A stretch of 5,756 bases of DNA from Acidobacteriota bacterium (GCA_022571615.1 JACZXM010000222.1:1-5756); one strand, 5' to 3'. Counted from the first letter of the stretch, positions 1-5,756 are shown. The notes: a model not told the origin generated them from the letters alone. Translations and numbers: made by a program.

Positions 1-513
1 ACCGCAACCGGCGCCGGGACCGCGGTCAGCGCCGAGAAAGTCCTGGGCCAGCCCGACTTCACCTCCTATCGCGGTAATGGCACGGGCAATTTTCTGGAGC
101 TTTTTAGTTTGCCCAGCCAAGTGCTGATAGACGCCGCCCATAATAGGGTTTATGTGGCGGATTATTCAAAACACCGCGTGCTGTGGTGGAATGGGACCAG
201 TGCCAGCTTGACCAACAACCAAGCGCCTGACGGGGTTGTGGGGCAACCGAATCTTAACTCCTCCGTTCTCAATTATCCTTCGGGCGACTACAACCAGCCG
301 AGCGCAACGAGTTTATATAATCCTTTCGGCCTGGCCGTGAATGCGGCCGGCGACTTGTTCGTAGGCGATTTTCGTGCGGTCCCCGGAGGTTGGGATGAAA
401 CGGTTGTCAGTGCGGTCCCGGACGGCCATCACCTTGACGGCGGCGAGGAAGTTGGAGCCCCGGTCGTCGCGGATCTCGCTGGATGCGAACTAAGCGGCCC
501 TCCGAATCGCTGA
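1..513 (+). pseudogene. NHL-repeat beta-propeller protein, 5'-partial and broken at its 3' end
   Basis: The frame is open from the first base, so the true start lies upstream of the window. Two NHL-like units are visible. The first runs from VLGQPDF (about 40-60) through LPSQVLIDAAHNRVYVADYS to HRVLWW (about 170-190). The second runs from GVVGQPNLNSS (about 232-263) to NPFGLAVNAAGDLFVGDF (about 320-373). Spaced GQP motifs plus 'LAV...GDLFV.D' strands are typical of NHL propellers, which are usually secreted or surface-exposed and often act as binding scaffolds; the ligand here is unknown. A complete blade would continue with something like NNRVL, but after codon 124 the frame turns into residues that do not resemble a propeller, up to the stop at 511-513. 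This indicates truncation by a rearrangement near 373. The segment is less G+C-rich than the operon downstream. The family call is firm; whether the truncated protein is still made is not known. Confidence 0.75.
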
Positions 514-780
514 TCTCCGATACGTTAAGGATAGGAATTTGCTTTTTCGGATCTGGCGAGGGGGAGCATTTCGGGAGGCTGTAGCCGGTTGGAATCATGG
601 GAAGGGAGCGGCAGGAAGGAATTCCGAGCACGGAGAAGGGGTTGCTTGGCCGGATCGGGTGAGCGAAGCGCAATCCGGGTCGCCGGGAAGCGTTTGGGGG
701 CGAGGCGCGGGCACAGGCCGGCTGAGGGAGCGCGGCGGTGCGATAGATTCTCAGGCGTACAGCAGTTCGTCCTGAAGCGG
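374..780. other. Unassigned G-rich segment between the NHL fragment and the transposase relic
   Basis: I recognise no gene here. Frames are open on both strands but none gives a domain I know. The + strand is strongly G-skewed: 29 of the 60 bases in 601-660 and 29 of 60 in 661-720 are G, with far fewer C. One + frame (539-775) ends in DSQAYSSSS and reads as low-complexity, Gly/Arg-rich sequence. On the - strand a stretch reading SEIRDDRGSNFLAAVKVMAV (about 483-424) is more protein-like but has a stop just upstream and runs into the NHL gene's antisense. The segment starts where NHL similarity ends and stops where transposase similarity ends, so it is most simply inserted or rearranged DNA. 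Confidence 0.35.
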
Positions 781-1203
781 ACACGACACCTCTGGATCAA
801 CGCCCAGTTCCCGAACGTGTCCCGCACCGCTTTGCGCAGCCCCTTGGAGCCGTCCATCACGATCAGCCGTGCCCTCTCAACCGGCAGACCACGTTCGATC
901 AGTTGCCGCAGCAGCGCCCGCCCCACAGCGGCGCTCTCGGTACTGCCCTCCACTAGCCCAGCACGTGCTTGCGGCCCTGCATGTCGATTCCCAGGGCGAT
1001 CACCAGCAGATGCTGGGCTATCTGCGTGCCATCGATCACGATGACCGGAGGTCGATCTCATCAAGCGGCCGGGACAGGTACTGCCTGACCTGCTCGGCTG
1101 TGGGGGCCACAAACCGCCGGGACACGCTCGAGCGGCTCGTCCCCGACGCCGTCAGCTGCTCGGGCAGCGCCGCCAGCGAGCACTCGTACTTGCGCATCGT
1201 GAC
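781..1203 (-). mobile_element. IS256-family (mutator-type) transposase remnant, frameshifted and truncated
   Basis: Three frames joined in order give a continuous IS256-like DDE transposase core. Frame 1 (1203-about 1048) reads VTMRKYECSLAALPEQL, GTSRSSVSRRF and RPLDEIDL. Frame 2 (about 1047-956) reads VIVIDGTQIAQHLLVIALGI then QGRKHVLG, carrying the first catalytic Asp at 1031-1033. Frame 3 (about 957-781) reads GLVEGSTESAAVGRALLRQL, ERGLPVERARLIVMDGSKG and FGNWALIQRCRV, carrying the second catalytic Asp at 852-854. One base appears lost at about 1044-1049 and another at about 955-958, each leading to a stop (1036-1038, 953-955). Similarity ends just after RCRV, where the family normally continues with an H-K-x-R-N-V type motif; the C-terminal region with the catalytic Glu is missing. 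The N-terminal part is replaced by a nucleotidyltransferase piece. I see no terminal inverted repeats. It cannot encode an active enzyme. Confidence 0.8.
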
Positions 1204-1368
1204 CCACGCTGTCATCGCGTCGCGGAGTTTCGGCTCGAGGGCAGTCCGTGCGATGCGCTCGTGAAGCGTATCGGCGGACGCCAGTCGTTCCGCGAGGAGA
1301 GTGCGCACGAAGTCGAGGTCCTTTGGCCTGCGGGCCGCAAGCCTGCTCACCGCCAGATCGTGCGCTTC
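1204..1368 (-). pseudogene. C-terminal fragment of a DUF6036-like nucleotidyltransferase, fused in frame to the transposase relic
   Basis: The - strand frame reads EAHDLAVSRLAARRPKDLDF, then VRTLLAERLASADTLHERIA and EPKLRDAMTAW, and continues without a stop into the transposase motif VTMRKYECSL. The pattern 'HDLAvsKLaagRpKDleFv..Ll...l.d.dtL.eRi' is what I know from the C-terminal half of DUF6036 and related minimal nucleotidyltransferases, which are often parts of toxin-antitoxin-like pairs. The N-terminal catalytic half, with its GG and DxD motifs, is absent: upstream of EAHDL the frame lacks family features and meets a stop at 1441-1443. A GTG at 1350-1348 could start a 104-residue chimera ending at 1036, but I see no good ribosome site and expect it to be non-functional. 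The family assignment rests on pattern memory. Confidence 0.55.
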
Positions 1369-1542
1369 ACTTCTTGCTCCAATGCGTGGCGCTCGTCCGC
1401 TTTGAGTACGGCCGGGAACGGCGAACTCTGGCGTAGACGATCAGCCCTCAGGCTGCACGCGGTCAAGAACGCGGCGACGCGGCGCGGCGAATACCTGTGC
1501 AGGATGTCGCCCCATTCCTCCAAGCGGCAGTCGCGGTGCCAT
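1347..1542 (-). pseudogene. Degenerate small protein, possible partner gene of the lost nucleotidyltransferase
   Basis: The - strand frame, open from 1583 down to a TGA at 1347-1349, has protein-like content: LEEWGDILHRYSPRRVAAFL, then RADRLRQSSPFPAVLKADER and HALEQEVKRTIWR. It is rich in predicted helix with alternating charged and hydrophobic residues. No ATG lies in this frame. An ATG at 1542-1540 in the neighbouring frame reads MAPRLPL and would join EEWGDIL if one G in the run at about 1520-1523 were removed, which suggests one frameshift; a TTG at 1523-1521 is the only alternative start I see. The last codons overlap the antisense-side nucleotidyltransferase fragment in another frame, so the true C-terminus may also be lost. 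Small helical genes before DUF6036 genes are common, so a partner or antitoxin role is an inference. Real coding origin is likely; function is unknown. Confidence 0.4.
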
Positions 1543-1575
1543 GATCGGTCCGCAGCAGGTGCTCGATGCGTCCCC

Positions 1576-1604
1576 TTGACTGTCTAAGGAAGGAGCCCTA
1601 CAGT
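1576..1604 (+). promoter_or_regulatory. Sigma-70-type promoter for the padR-permease operon
   Basis: TTGACT at 1576-1581 matches the -35 consensus at five of six positions. TACAGT at 1599-1604 matches the -10 consensus at four of six. The spacer is exactly 17 bp. The element sits about 30 bp before the PadR start codon at 1633, which leaves a short leader carrying GGGAGAG at 1621-1627 as the ribosome site. No transcription start is known. Confidence 0.65.
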
Positions 1605-1614
1605 CCCTTAGACA
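1581..1614. promoter_or_regulatory. Inverted-repeat operator, probable PadR autoregulatory site
   Basis: TGTCTAAGG at 1581-1589 and CCTTAGACA at 1606-1614 are perfect 9-bp inverted repeats separated by 16 bp, with half-site centres 25 bp apart. The left arm begins at the last base of the -35 box and the right arm lies just after the -10 box, around the expected transcription start. Binding here would block RNA polymerase. PadR proteins are dimeric winged-helix repressors that commonly bind such dyads before their own genes, and the padR gene starts 18 bp downstream. The repeat is directly visible; its use by this PadR is inferred. Confidence 0.6.
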
Positions 1615-1632
1615 AACCAAGGGAGAGACTCG

Positions 1633-1980
1633 ATGAAAGGCACAAGAGACAACGCCGATCGCGGCGACCTGCTGCGCGGCGCACTCGAGATGCTGGTACT
1701 GCGCACACTGGCCGAGGCGCCCATGCATGGTTTCGGTATTACCGAGGCCCTGCGCCAGCGATCGAACACGGTGCTGACAGTAGATGAGGGCTCGATGTAT
1801 CCGGCGCTCTACCGGATGCAACGGCGGGGGTGGATTGCCGCGCAGTGGGGGCGGAGCGAGAACAACCGCCGCGCGAAGTTCTACGCACTGACTGATGACG
1901 GGCGGCAACATCTCGAGGCCGCTGCCGATCGCTGGAATCGTTTCAGCGATGCGGTGTCCCGCGTCATGGACTCGGCGTAG
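1633..1980 (+). CDS. PadR-family transcriptional repressor of the ADOP-associated type
   Basis: The 115-residue protein is a single winged-helix domain with a short tail, the compact form of PadR. The N-terminal helix reads LLRGALEMLVLRTLAEAPMH (13-32), followed by GFGITEAL (33-40). The recognition helix region is DEGSMYPALYRMQRRGWI (51-68). The wing is SENNRRAKFYALTDDGRQHL (75-94), with the typical 'YxLTxxG' ending, and the last helix (95-113) should serve dimerisation. PadR members usually repress adjacent membrane-transport or stress genes and release DNA upon binding a small molecule; the ligand cannot be predicted here. The ATG is supported by GGGAGAG at 1621-1627, five bases upstream. 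The stop TAG (1978-1980) overlaps the ribosome site of the permease gene, which begins 9 bases later, so the two are surely cotranscribed. The expected targets are its own promoter and the permease. Confidence 0.92.
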   Translation: MKGTRDNADRGDLLRGALEMLVLRTLAEAPMHGFGITEALRQRSNTVLTVDEGSMYPALYRMQRRGWIAAQWGRSENNRRAKFYALTDDGRQHLEAAADRWNRFSDAVSRVMDSA

Positions 1981-1989
1981 GAGGCGACG

Positions 1990-4650
1990 ATGCGCTGGCT
2001 CCGAGGACTGCTGGGTCGTATTGGCATCGGCCGACGCCATGCGGCGATCGATCGTGAGGTGCAGGAAGAAATCCGTTTTCATCTCGACATGCGGGCAGCG
2101 GCGAACGTGGCCGATGGGATGAACGAACGCGAGGCACGTCGCGCCGCCCGGCATGACTTTGGCGACCCCGACCGGGTCGTGCACGCTGGCCGGGAGATCC
2201 TCAGCGGGGCGGTGCCGACACGCGACGGAGCGAGTCTCGGGGAGACGCTGCTGCAGGACGTCCGCTACGGGCTCCGCATGCTGCGGCGATACCCGTTTGC
2301 CACAGCGGTCGCGGTCCTCTCGCTCGGGATCGGGATTGGCGCCAATACCGCGAACTTCAGCATCGTCTATGGCTTCTTGCATCGCCCGTTGCCCTTCGCG
2401 GATGGCGATCGCCTGGTGTTCATCGATGCCTGGAACCCCGACCGTGGCGATGGCGATGCCGGCATTACGTGGGCTGATATCGAGCGCATTCGTGCCGCCG
2501 GCGCCTTCGAGTACGTCGGAGCCTTCGATGAGCGCACCGTTACGGTCTCCGGGGTGGATCTGCCGGAGCGGGTTGCGAGTGCCTCGGTAACGCCAGGGCT
2601 GTTCAACGTGCTCGGTATCGAACCGCAGCTCGGACGGTTGTTCGAACCCGAACACGGGGCCGCCTACGGCTTCGAGCAAGTAGTACTGATAAGCGATGGG
2701 ATCTGGAAACGGATGTTTGCCTCCGACCCGGATATCGTCGGCCAGAGCCTGAGGATCAACGACCGCGAGCTCACCATCATCGCCGTGATGTCGCCGGGCT
2801 TCGGTTTTCCGATGAGCCAGCAATTGTGGCTGCCGCATTCGCCCGACGACGCTAGCGACCACCAGCGTCGTTACATACGCGGCGCTGCCTTGCTGGCTCC
2901 GGGCGTCGACCTGGTCACTGCGCAAGCACAGTTGCGCACCCTGGCGGCCGAGGTCGAGGAGACGTGGCCCGACACCCACCAGGGCTGGACGATGCGCGGG
3001 ATGTGGTTTCGCCACGGCTACCTCGATAGAGAGTCGCGACAGTTGCTCTACATGATGTTCGCTGCCGCGGGGCTGGTCCTCCTGCTGGCCTGCGCCAACG
3101 TCGCCAACCTGCAACTGTCGCGGGCGCCGGAACGGCGGCGCGAGTTGATTGTGCGCGCGGCGCTCGGTGGGAGCCGGGGCAGGCTCGTGCGCCAAATGCT
3201 CACCGAGAGCGTAATGCTTGGCCTGGCGGGCGGCGTTGTGGGAGTTGTAGTCGCCTACGTCTGGGTCGAGACGATCGTTCGTTCGGTTGCGCTCGTGCCT
3301 GCCTACTGGATCGACGTCAGCCTCGATGGCGGCGCCCTGCTGTACACGCTCGGCATCGCCGTGGGGACGGCGCTGTTGTTCGGCATGCTACCGGCGCTGC
3401 GCGTTACCGGCTCGCAGATGGGGGTCGGCCTGCGTGCGTCGGGACGTGGGGCGGTATCCCTCACGCGCCGCTCGTTGCGATCCGCGCTCGTGGTGGGGCA
3501 GTTGGCGCTCGCTGTGGTGCTTCTGGTTGGCGCGACGTTGATGGTCCGCAGCTTCCTGGATGTACAGAGCGCCGACGCCGGTTTCGATCACCGGCAGCTG
3601 CTGTCGCTGCGCATCGGTCTGTCCGGCGATCAGTACGACGACCCGCAGGCGCGGAGGACCTACTTCGAGCAGCTTCGCCGGCGACTCAACGAGTTGCCAC
3701 AGGTAGCGTCGTCGGCTCTCACCGGGGCGATTCCCGCCGACGACGGCGGCGCCGACATCATGTTGGTACCCGTCGGCGGTGGCTTCAGTGACGATGAGCC
3801 GCTGAATGCCACTGCCGTTCCCTCCACCGCCGGTTTCTTCGACACCATCGGGGTGGAGTTCGTACAAGGGCGGGACTTCACCGCGGCCGAGTCGAGCAGC
3901 GGCGGCCGTGCGGTCGTCGTCATCGGCGCCTCGCTGGCACGGCGTCTGTGGCCCGGGCAGAGGGCGGTAGGCGAGCAGGTGCGGTTCGTCGCTAGCGGCA
4001 ACGAGTACGAGGTTGTCGGCGTCGTACCGGACCTGCAGTACGAGGAGTTCGGTGAAGACACCCCGGCCGCCGGCATGCAGGTGCACATACCGTATGCGCT
4101 TGTTGCGTGGCGGTCGATGGCCGTGCTGGTGCGCGGGCCCGGATCGCCGGCCGAGTTGCTCGAGCCGGTCCGTGAGACAGTCGCCGCCATCGATCCCGGG
4201 CAGGCGCCATACGACATCATGACCATGACGGAGCGGCGCGCATACAACTCCTCGGGCGAGCGCGCGATGGGTCAGTCGTTCGGCGCTTTCGGTGCCATGG
4301 CTCTGGTGCTGGCGGTCTTCGGCGTCTACGCGGTGATCGCGTACTCGGTCGCGCGTCGGACGCACGAGATGGGTGTGCGTCTGGCACTCGGGGCGACCGC
4401 CGCCGATGTCATCCGCGATGTGGTGAAGTCGGGCGCGAAGTTGACCCTGGTTGGCGTCGCTATCGGTGCGGGGATGGCCCTGGCGGTCACTCGTCTGCTG
4501 GCGGGGCTGGTGTATGGAGTTAGCTCCCTCGAGCCGAGGGTCCTTATGGCGGTGACGTTGCTCCTGGCCGGCGCCGCGATCGTTGCCAGCCTGTTGCCGG
4601 CGCGGCGTGCGGCGCGCGTCGATCCCACCCAGGCGCTACGGGCCGAATGA
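1990..4650 (+). CDS. ADOP-type duplicated orphan permease (MacB/FtsX-like ABC permease)
   Basis: The 886-residue protein consists of two MacB-like permease units in tandem, after an N-terminal permease-prefix region (about 1-75, with EVQEEIRFHLDMR and ARRAARHDFGD). Unit 1 has a first membrane helix at about 104-128 (SLGIGIGANTANFSIVYGFL), a periplasmic MacB core domain (about 130-350), and an FtsX domain with helices at about 352-374, 405-427 and 449-470. Unit 2 repeats this: a helix at about 497-520, a core domain (about 521-760), and FtsX helices at about 765-788, 818-842 and 850-870. Each FtsX domain carries the coupling motif: RRRELIVRAALGGSRGRLVR at 382-401 and THEMGVRLALGA at 791-802. 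The C-terminus LPARRAARVDPTQALRAE is typical. Such permeases act in the inner membrane, possibly in export or envelope signalling, with an ATPase encoded elsewhere or none. No Walker motif occurs here. AGGAGG at 1979-1984 supports the ATG. The substrate is unknown. Confidence 0.93.
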   Translation: MRWLRGLLGRIGIGRRHAAIDREVQEEIRFHLDMRAAANVADGMNEREARRAARHDFGDPDRVVHAGREILSGAVPTRDGASLGETLLQDVRYGLRMLRRYPFATAVAVLSLGIGIGANTANFSIVYGFLHRPLPFADGDRLVFIDAWNPDRGDGDAGITWADIERIRAAGAFEYVGAFDERTVTVSGVDLPERVASASVTPGLFNVLGIEPQLGRLFEPEHGAAYGFEQVVLISDGIWKRMFASDPDIVGQSLRINDRELTIIAVMSPGFGFPMSQQLWLPHSPDDASDHQRRYIRGAALLAPGVDLVTAQAQLRTLAAEVEETWPDTHQGWTMRGMWFRHGYLDRESRQLLYMMFAAAGLVLLLACANVANLQLSRAPERRRELIVRAALGGSRGRLVRQMLTESVMLGLAGGVVGVVVAYVWVETIVRSVALVPAYWIDVSLDGGALLYTLGIAVGTALLFGMLPALRVTGSQMGVGLRASGRGAVSLTRRSLRSALVVGQLALAVVLLVGATLMVRSFLDVQSADAGFDHRQLLSLRIGLSGDQYDDPQARRTYFEQLRRRLNELPQVASSALTGAIPADDGGADIMLVPVGGGFSDDEPLNATAVPSTAGFFDTIGVEFVQGRDFTAAESSSGGRAVVVIGASLARRLWPGQRAVGEQVRFVASGNEYEVVGVVPDLQYEEFGEDTPAAGMQVHIPYALVAWRSMAVLVRGPGSPAELLEPVRETVAAIDPGQAPYDIMTMTERRAYNSSGERAMGQSFGAFGAMALVLAVFGVYAVIAYSVARRTHEMGVRLALGATAADVIRDVVKSGAKLTLVGVAIGAGMALAVTRLLAGLVYGVSSLEPRVLMAVTLLLAGAAIVASLLPARRAARVDPTQALRAE

Positions 4651-4912
4651 AGTCCAGACGGACTGCCGGCTGCAGTGGTAGCGCCAGCGGTCGACCACGC
4701 GGGCTGTCACGGTCAGGTCGCCTGAGGTGGCATCGATGCGGGTCGGCTCGGCGAGCGTGGCGCCTGGGCGCTAGCTCCGCGCCTCGGGGAGATCGTCCCA
4801 GAGGCGGGCGAACTCCTTAGCCGGCCCAGTGGCCACCACGGCCTATTGAGAGCGGAGCTGGGCTCCCCATCTACTACAATAGGGGGAGGAGATTGGGAAA
4901 CTGGAGGCACGC
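4651..4912. other. Intergenic region with a protein-like but interrupted minus-strand frame
   Basis: No intact gene is visible in these 262 bases. Read on the - strand, one frame gives VVATGPAKEFARLWDDLPEA (about 4839-4780), a stop soon after, and then RIDATSGDLTVTARVVDRWR (about 4740-4681) and YHCSRQSVWTSF up to the end of the permease gene. The composition resembles a real protein more than a chance antisense frame, and the stop between the parts suggests decay. I cannot name a family. A 5-bp hairpin (AGTCC/GGACT, 4651-4664) follows the permease stop but has no T-run, so I do not call a terminator. Confidence 0.3.
4875..4880 (+). promoter_or_regulatory. Likely -10 box of the small-protein/nucleotidyltransferase pair
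   Basis: TACAAT matches the -10 consensus at five of six positions and lies 32 bases before the ATG at 4913, in an otherwise G+C-rich stretch. No good -35 box stands at 16-18 bp spacing. TTGAGA at 4846-4851 is the best hexamer, but its spacing to the box is 23 bp, which is too long for standard sigma-70 use. Confidence 0.4.
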
Positions 4913-5128
4913 ATGATCAGACCATCGCCCCGGCTTGACGAACTGGAGAGGCGGTACCAAAGGGAGGCGTTTCAGGGCCTTTCATTTGAGCAGGCCCTCG
5001 AGAGGTTCTCTTCCCTGTGGGCTGAGGCTCGCCAGCTGAATCCCGATGCAGGGAAGCACTGGCTCGAGGATCTCGAGCCCGACTTGGCGGTGGCCCGGGC
5101 GGTGAATGGACTCCCCCCAGCCGCCTGA
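4913..5128 (+). CDS. Small acidic helical protein, putative partner of the downstream nucleotidyltransferase
   Basis: The 71-residue protein has no signal peptide or membrane segment. It should be mostly helical: RLDELERRYQREAF (7-20), SFEQALERFSSLWAEARQLN (24-43), then a loop and EDLEPDLAVARAVNGLPPAA (52-71). The patterns 'lsfeqALerF..LW.EAr.LNP' and 'W.eDlePDLavARavNGLPP' look like a conserved short family that I recall seeing before nucleotidyltransferase genes, though I know no characterised member. GGAGG at 4903-4907 with a 5-base spacer supports the ATG. The gene overlaps the next one by 23 bases in another frame, indicating translational coupling. A role as antitoxin or chaperone to the nucleotidyltransferase fits its size, order and coupling, but is inferred; there is no recognisable DNA-binding domain. 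Confidence 0.75.
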   Translation: MIRPSPRLDELERRYQREAFQGLSFEQALERFSSLWAEARQLNPDAGKHWLEDLEPDLAVARAVNGLPPAA

Positions 5129-5690
5129 TTTCAGTGCCTTCCTGGGCGCCATAGCAGTAGCCCTGAGGGAGCGGGACCTGCCGTTCATGTTGATCGGTGG
5201 GCAGGCCGTGCTGTTGCACGGGCAACCGCGCCTTACCGAAGACATCGACATCACGCTCGGAGTCGATCCCACTAGCTTGGGCACCGTACTCGACGTTTGC
5301 TCAACCCTCGAGCTTGATCCGATTCCCGAGGACATCGAGGGATTCGTGGCGGAGACATTCGTGCTGCCTGCCTTGCACGAGGAGTCCGGGATCCGCGTCG
5401 ACTTCATATTCTCCACGACGCCCTATGAACAAGAGGCAATCGCCCGGTCCGGATACCATGAACTGGTCGGGGTGCCGGTTCCGTTCGCGACGGCGGAGGA
5501 TCTGATCATTCACAAGCTCTTTGCCGGTCGGGCCCGAGATTGGGAGGACGCGGTGTCGGTCGTGCGACGAAAGGGCGAGGGTCTCGATTGGGAGCTCATC
5601 ATGCGATGGGCCATCGAATTCGCGGAGATTCCCGGACGTGAAGAAATGCCCGCACAGGTGGACCGGTTGCGTCAGGATGCTGATCGCTGA
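5106..5690 (+). CDS. AbiEii/MNT-like nucleotidyltransferase, putative toxin of a two-gene module
   Basis: The 194-residue protein has the pol-beta-type minimal nucleotidyltransferase fold. The P-loop-like motif is LIGGQAVLLHG (29-39, with G31-G32), followed by RLTEDIDITL (42-51), where D46 and D48 are the metal-binding pair. A third acidic residue is in RVDFIF (97-102, D99). The C-terminal part has the family motif EDLIIHKLFAGRARDWEDAV (131-150), with conserved K137, R142 and D145, then a helical tail. All catalytic positions seem present, so it should be active. Related enzymes transfer nucleotides to proteins or tRNA; AbiEii and MenA are toxins of this kind, while MntA is an antitoxin, so the direction of action is not certain. 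The ATG at 5106 lies inside the preceding gene with no strong ribosome site, so translation probably depends on coupling. The partner is not AbiEi-like. The substrate is unknown. Confidence 0.85.
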   Translation: MDSPQPPDFSAFLGAIAVALRERDLPFMLIGGQAVLLHGQPRLTEDIDITLGVDPTSLGTVLDVCSTLELDPIPEDIEGFVAETFVLPALHEESGIRVDFIFSTTPYEQEAIARSGYHELVGVPVPFATAEDLIIHKLFAGRARDWEDAVSVVRRKGEGLDWELIMRWAIEFAEIPGREEMPAQVDRLRQDADR

Positions 5691-5747
5691 CGGAAAGGCG
5701 CCAAACCGTGGCAGAATTCGCGGTGCGGCAAGAGGATAGAAAGAAAT

Positions 5748-5752
5748 AGGAG
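5748..5752 (+). promoter_or_regulatory. Shine-Dalgarno-like sequence for a gene beyond the window
   Basis: AGGAG stands 4 bases before the right edge, so a start codon would fall just outside. The 57 bases between the nucleotidyltransferase stop and this site hold no gene I can support. If a gene follows, it could be a third member of the same transcript. Confidence 0.35.
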
Positions 5753-5756
5753 TTCG

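Noticed and set aside
589..1264. Plus-strand open frames at 589-1044 and 869-1264
   Set aside because: They are antisense to the transposase and nucleotidyltransferase remnants and have no family features of their own.
1441..3195. 584-codon open frame on the minus strand
   Set aside because: It lies antisense to the PadR and permease genes, which have clear families and ribosome sites. Its reading is rich in His, Arg, Pro and Gln with no domain, as expected for an antisense frame in G+C-rich DNA.
3388..4365. 325-codon open frame on the minus strand
   Set aside because: It is also antisense to the permease, has the same low-information composition and no recognisable motif.
4651..4664. Hairpin AGTCC-AGAC-GGACT after the permease stop as a terminator
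   Set aside because: The stem is only 5 bp and no T-run follows.
4846..4880. TTGAGA and TACAAT as a full sigma-70 promoter
   Set aside because: The spacing is 23 bp, so only the -10 box is kept.
5708..5749. 13-codon frame from GTG after the nucleotidyltransferase
   Set aside because: It is very short, has no ribosome site and no distinctive content.

Overview
The window reads as a soil or sediment type bacterial genome of high G+C content, most likely from the Acidobacteriota or a neighbouring phylum such as Gemmatimonadota. The main clue is an intact two-gene unit: a short PadR-type repressor followed directly by an 886-residue double-copy MacB/FtsX-type permease with no ATPase gene beside it. 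This is the ADOP arrangement (acidobacterial duplicated orphan permease). The phylum call is an inference from gene content, not from a marker gene.

Layout. Positions 1-513 hold the tail of an NHL-repeat (beta-propeller) protein that stops resembling its family at about 373 and is broken there. Positions 374-780 are unassigned and unusually G-rich on the + strand. Positions about 1542-781 on the - strand are a graveyard of three fused pieces: a small helical protein fragment, the C-terminal end of a DUF6036-like nucleotidyltransferase, and an IS256-family transposase relic with two frameshifts and no C-terminal part. Positions 1576-4650 are the intact operon: a sigma-70-like promoter, a 9-bp perfect inverted repeat overlapping it, padR-like gene, and the large permease. 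Positions 4651-4912 are intergenic, with a protein-like but interrupted - strand frame and a likely -10 box. Positions 4913-5690 are a two-gene overlapping unit: a 71-residue acidic helical protein and a 194-residue AbiEii/MNT-like nucleotidyltransferase. The last 66 bases end in a Shine-Dalgarno-like sequence for a gene beyond the edge.

How it fits together. The PadR protein probably represses its own promoter through the inverted repeat, and so controls the permease. The 4913-5690 pair has the size, overlap and catalytic motif of a toxin-antitoxin-like nucleotidyltransferase module. The - strand debris at 1204-1542 looks like the remains of a second, different module of the same general kind, cut by the transposase. 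The segment before the operon is therefore accessory DNA with repeated insertion and decay. I saw no tRNA, rRNA or CRISPR array. The most promising under-described item is the small-protein/nucleotidyltransferase pair.
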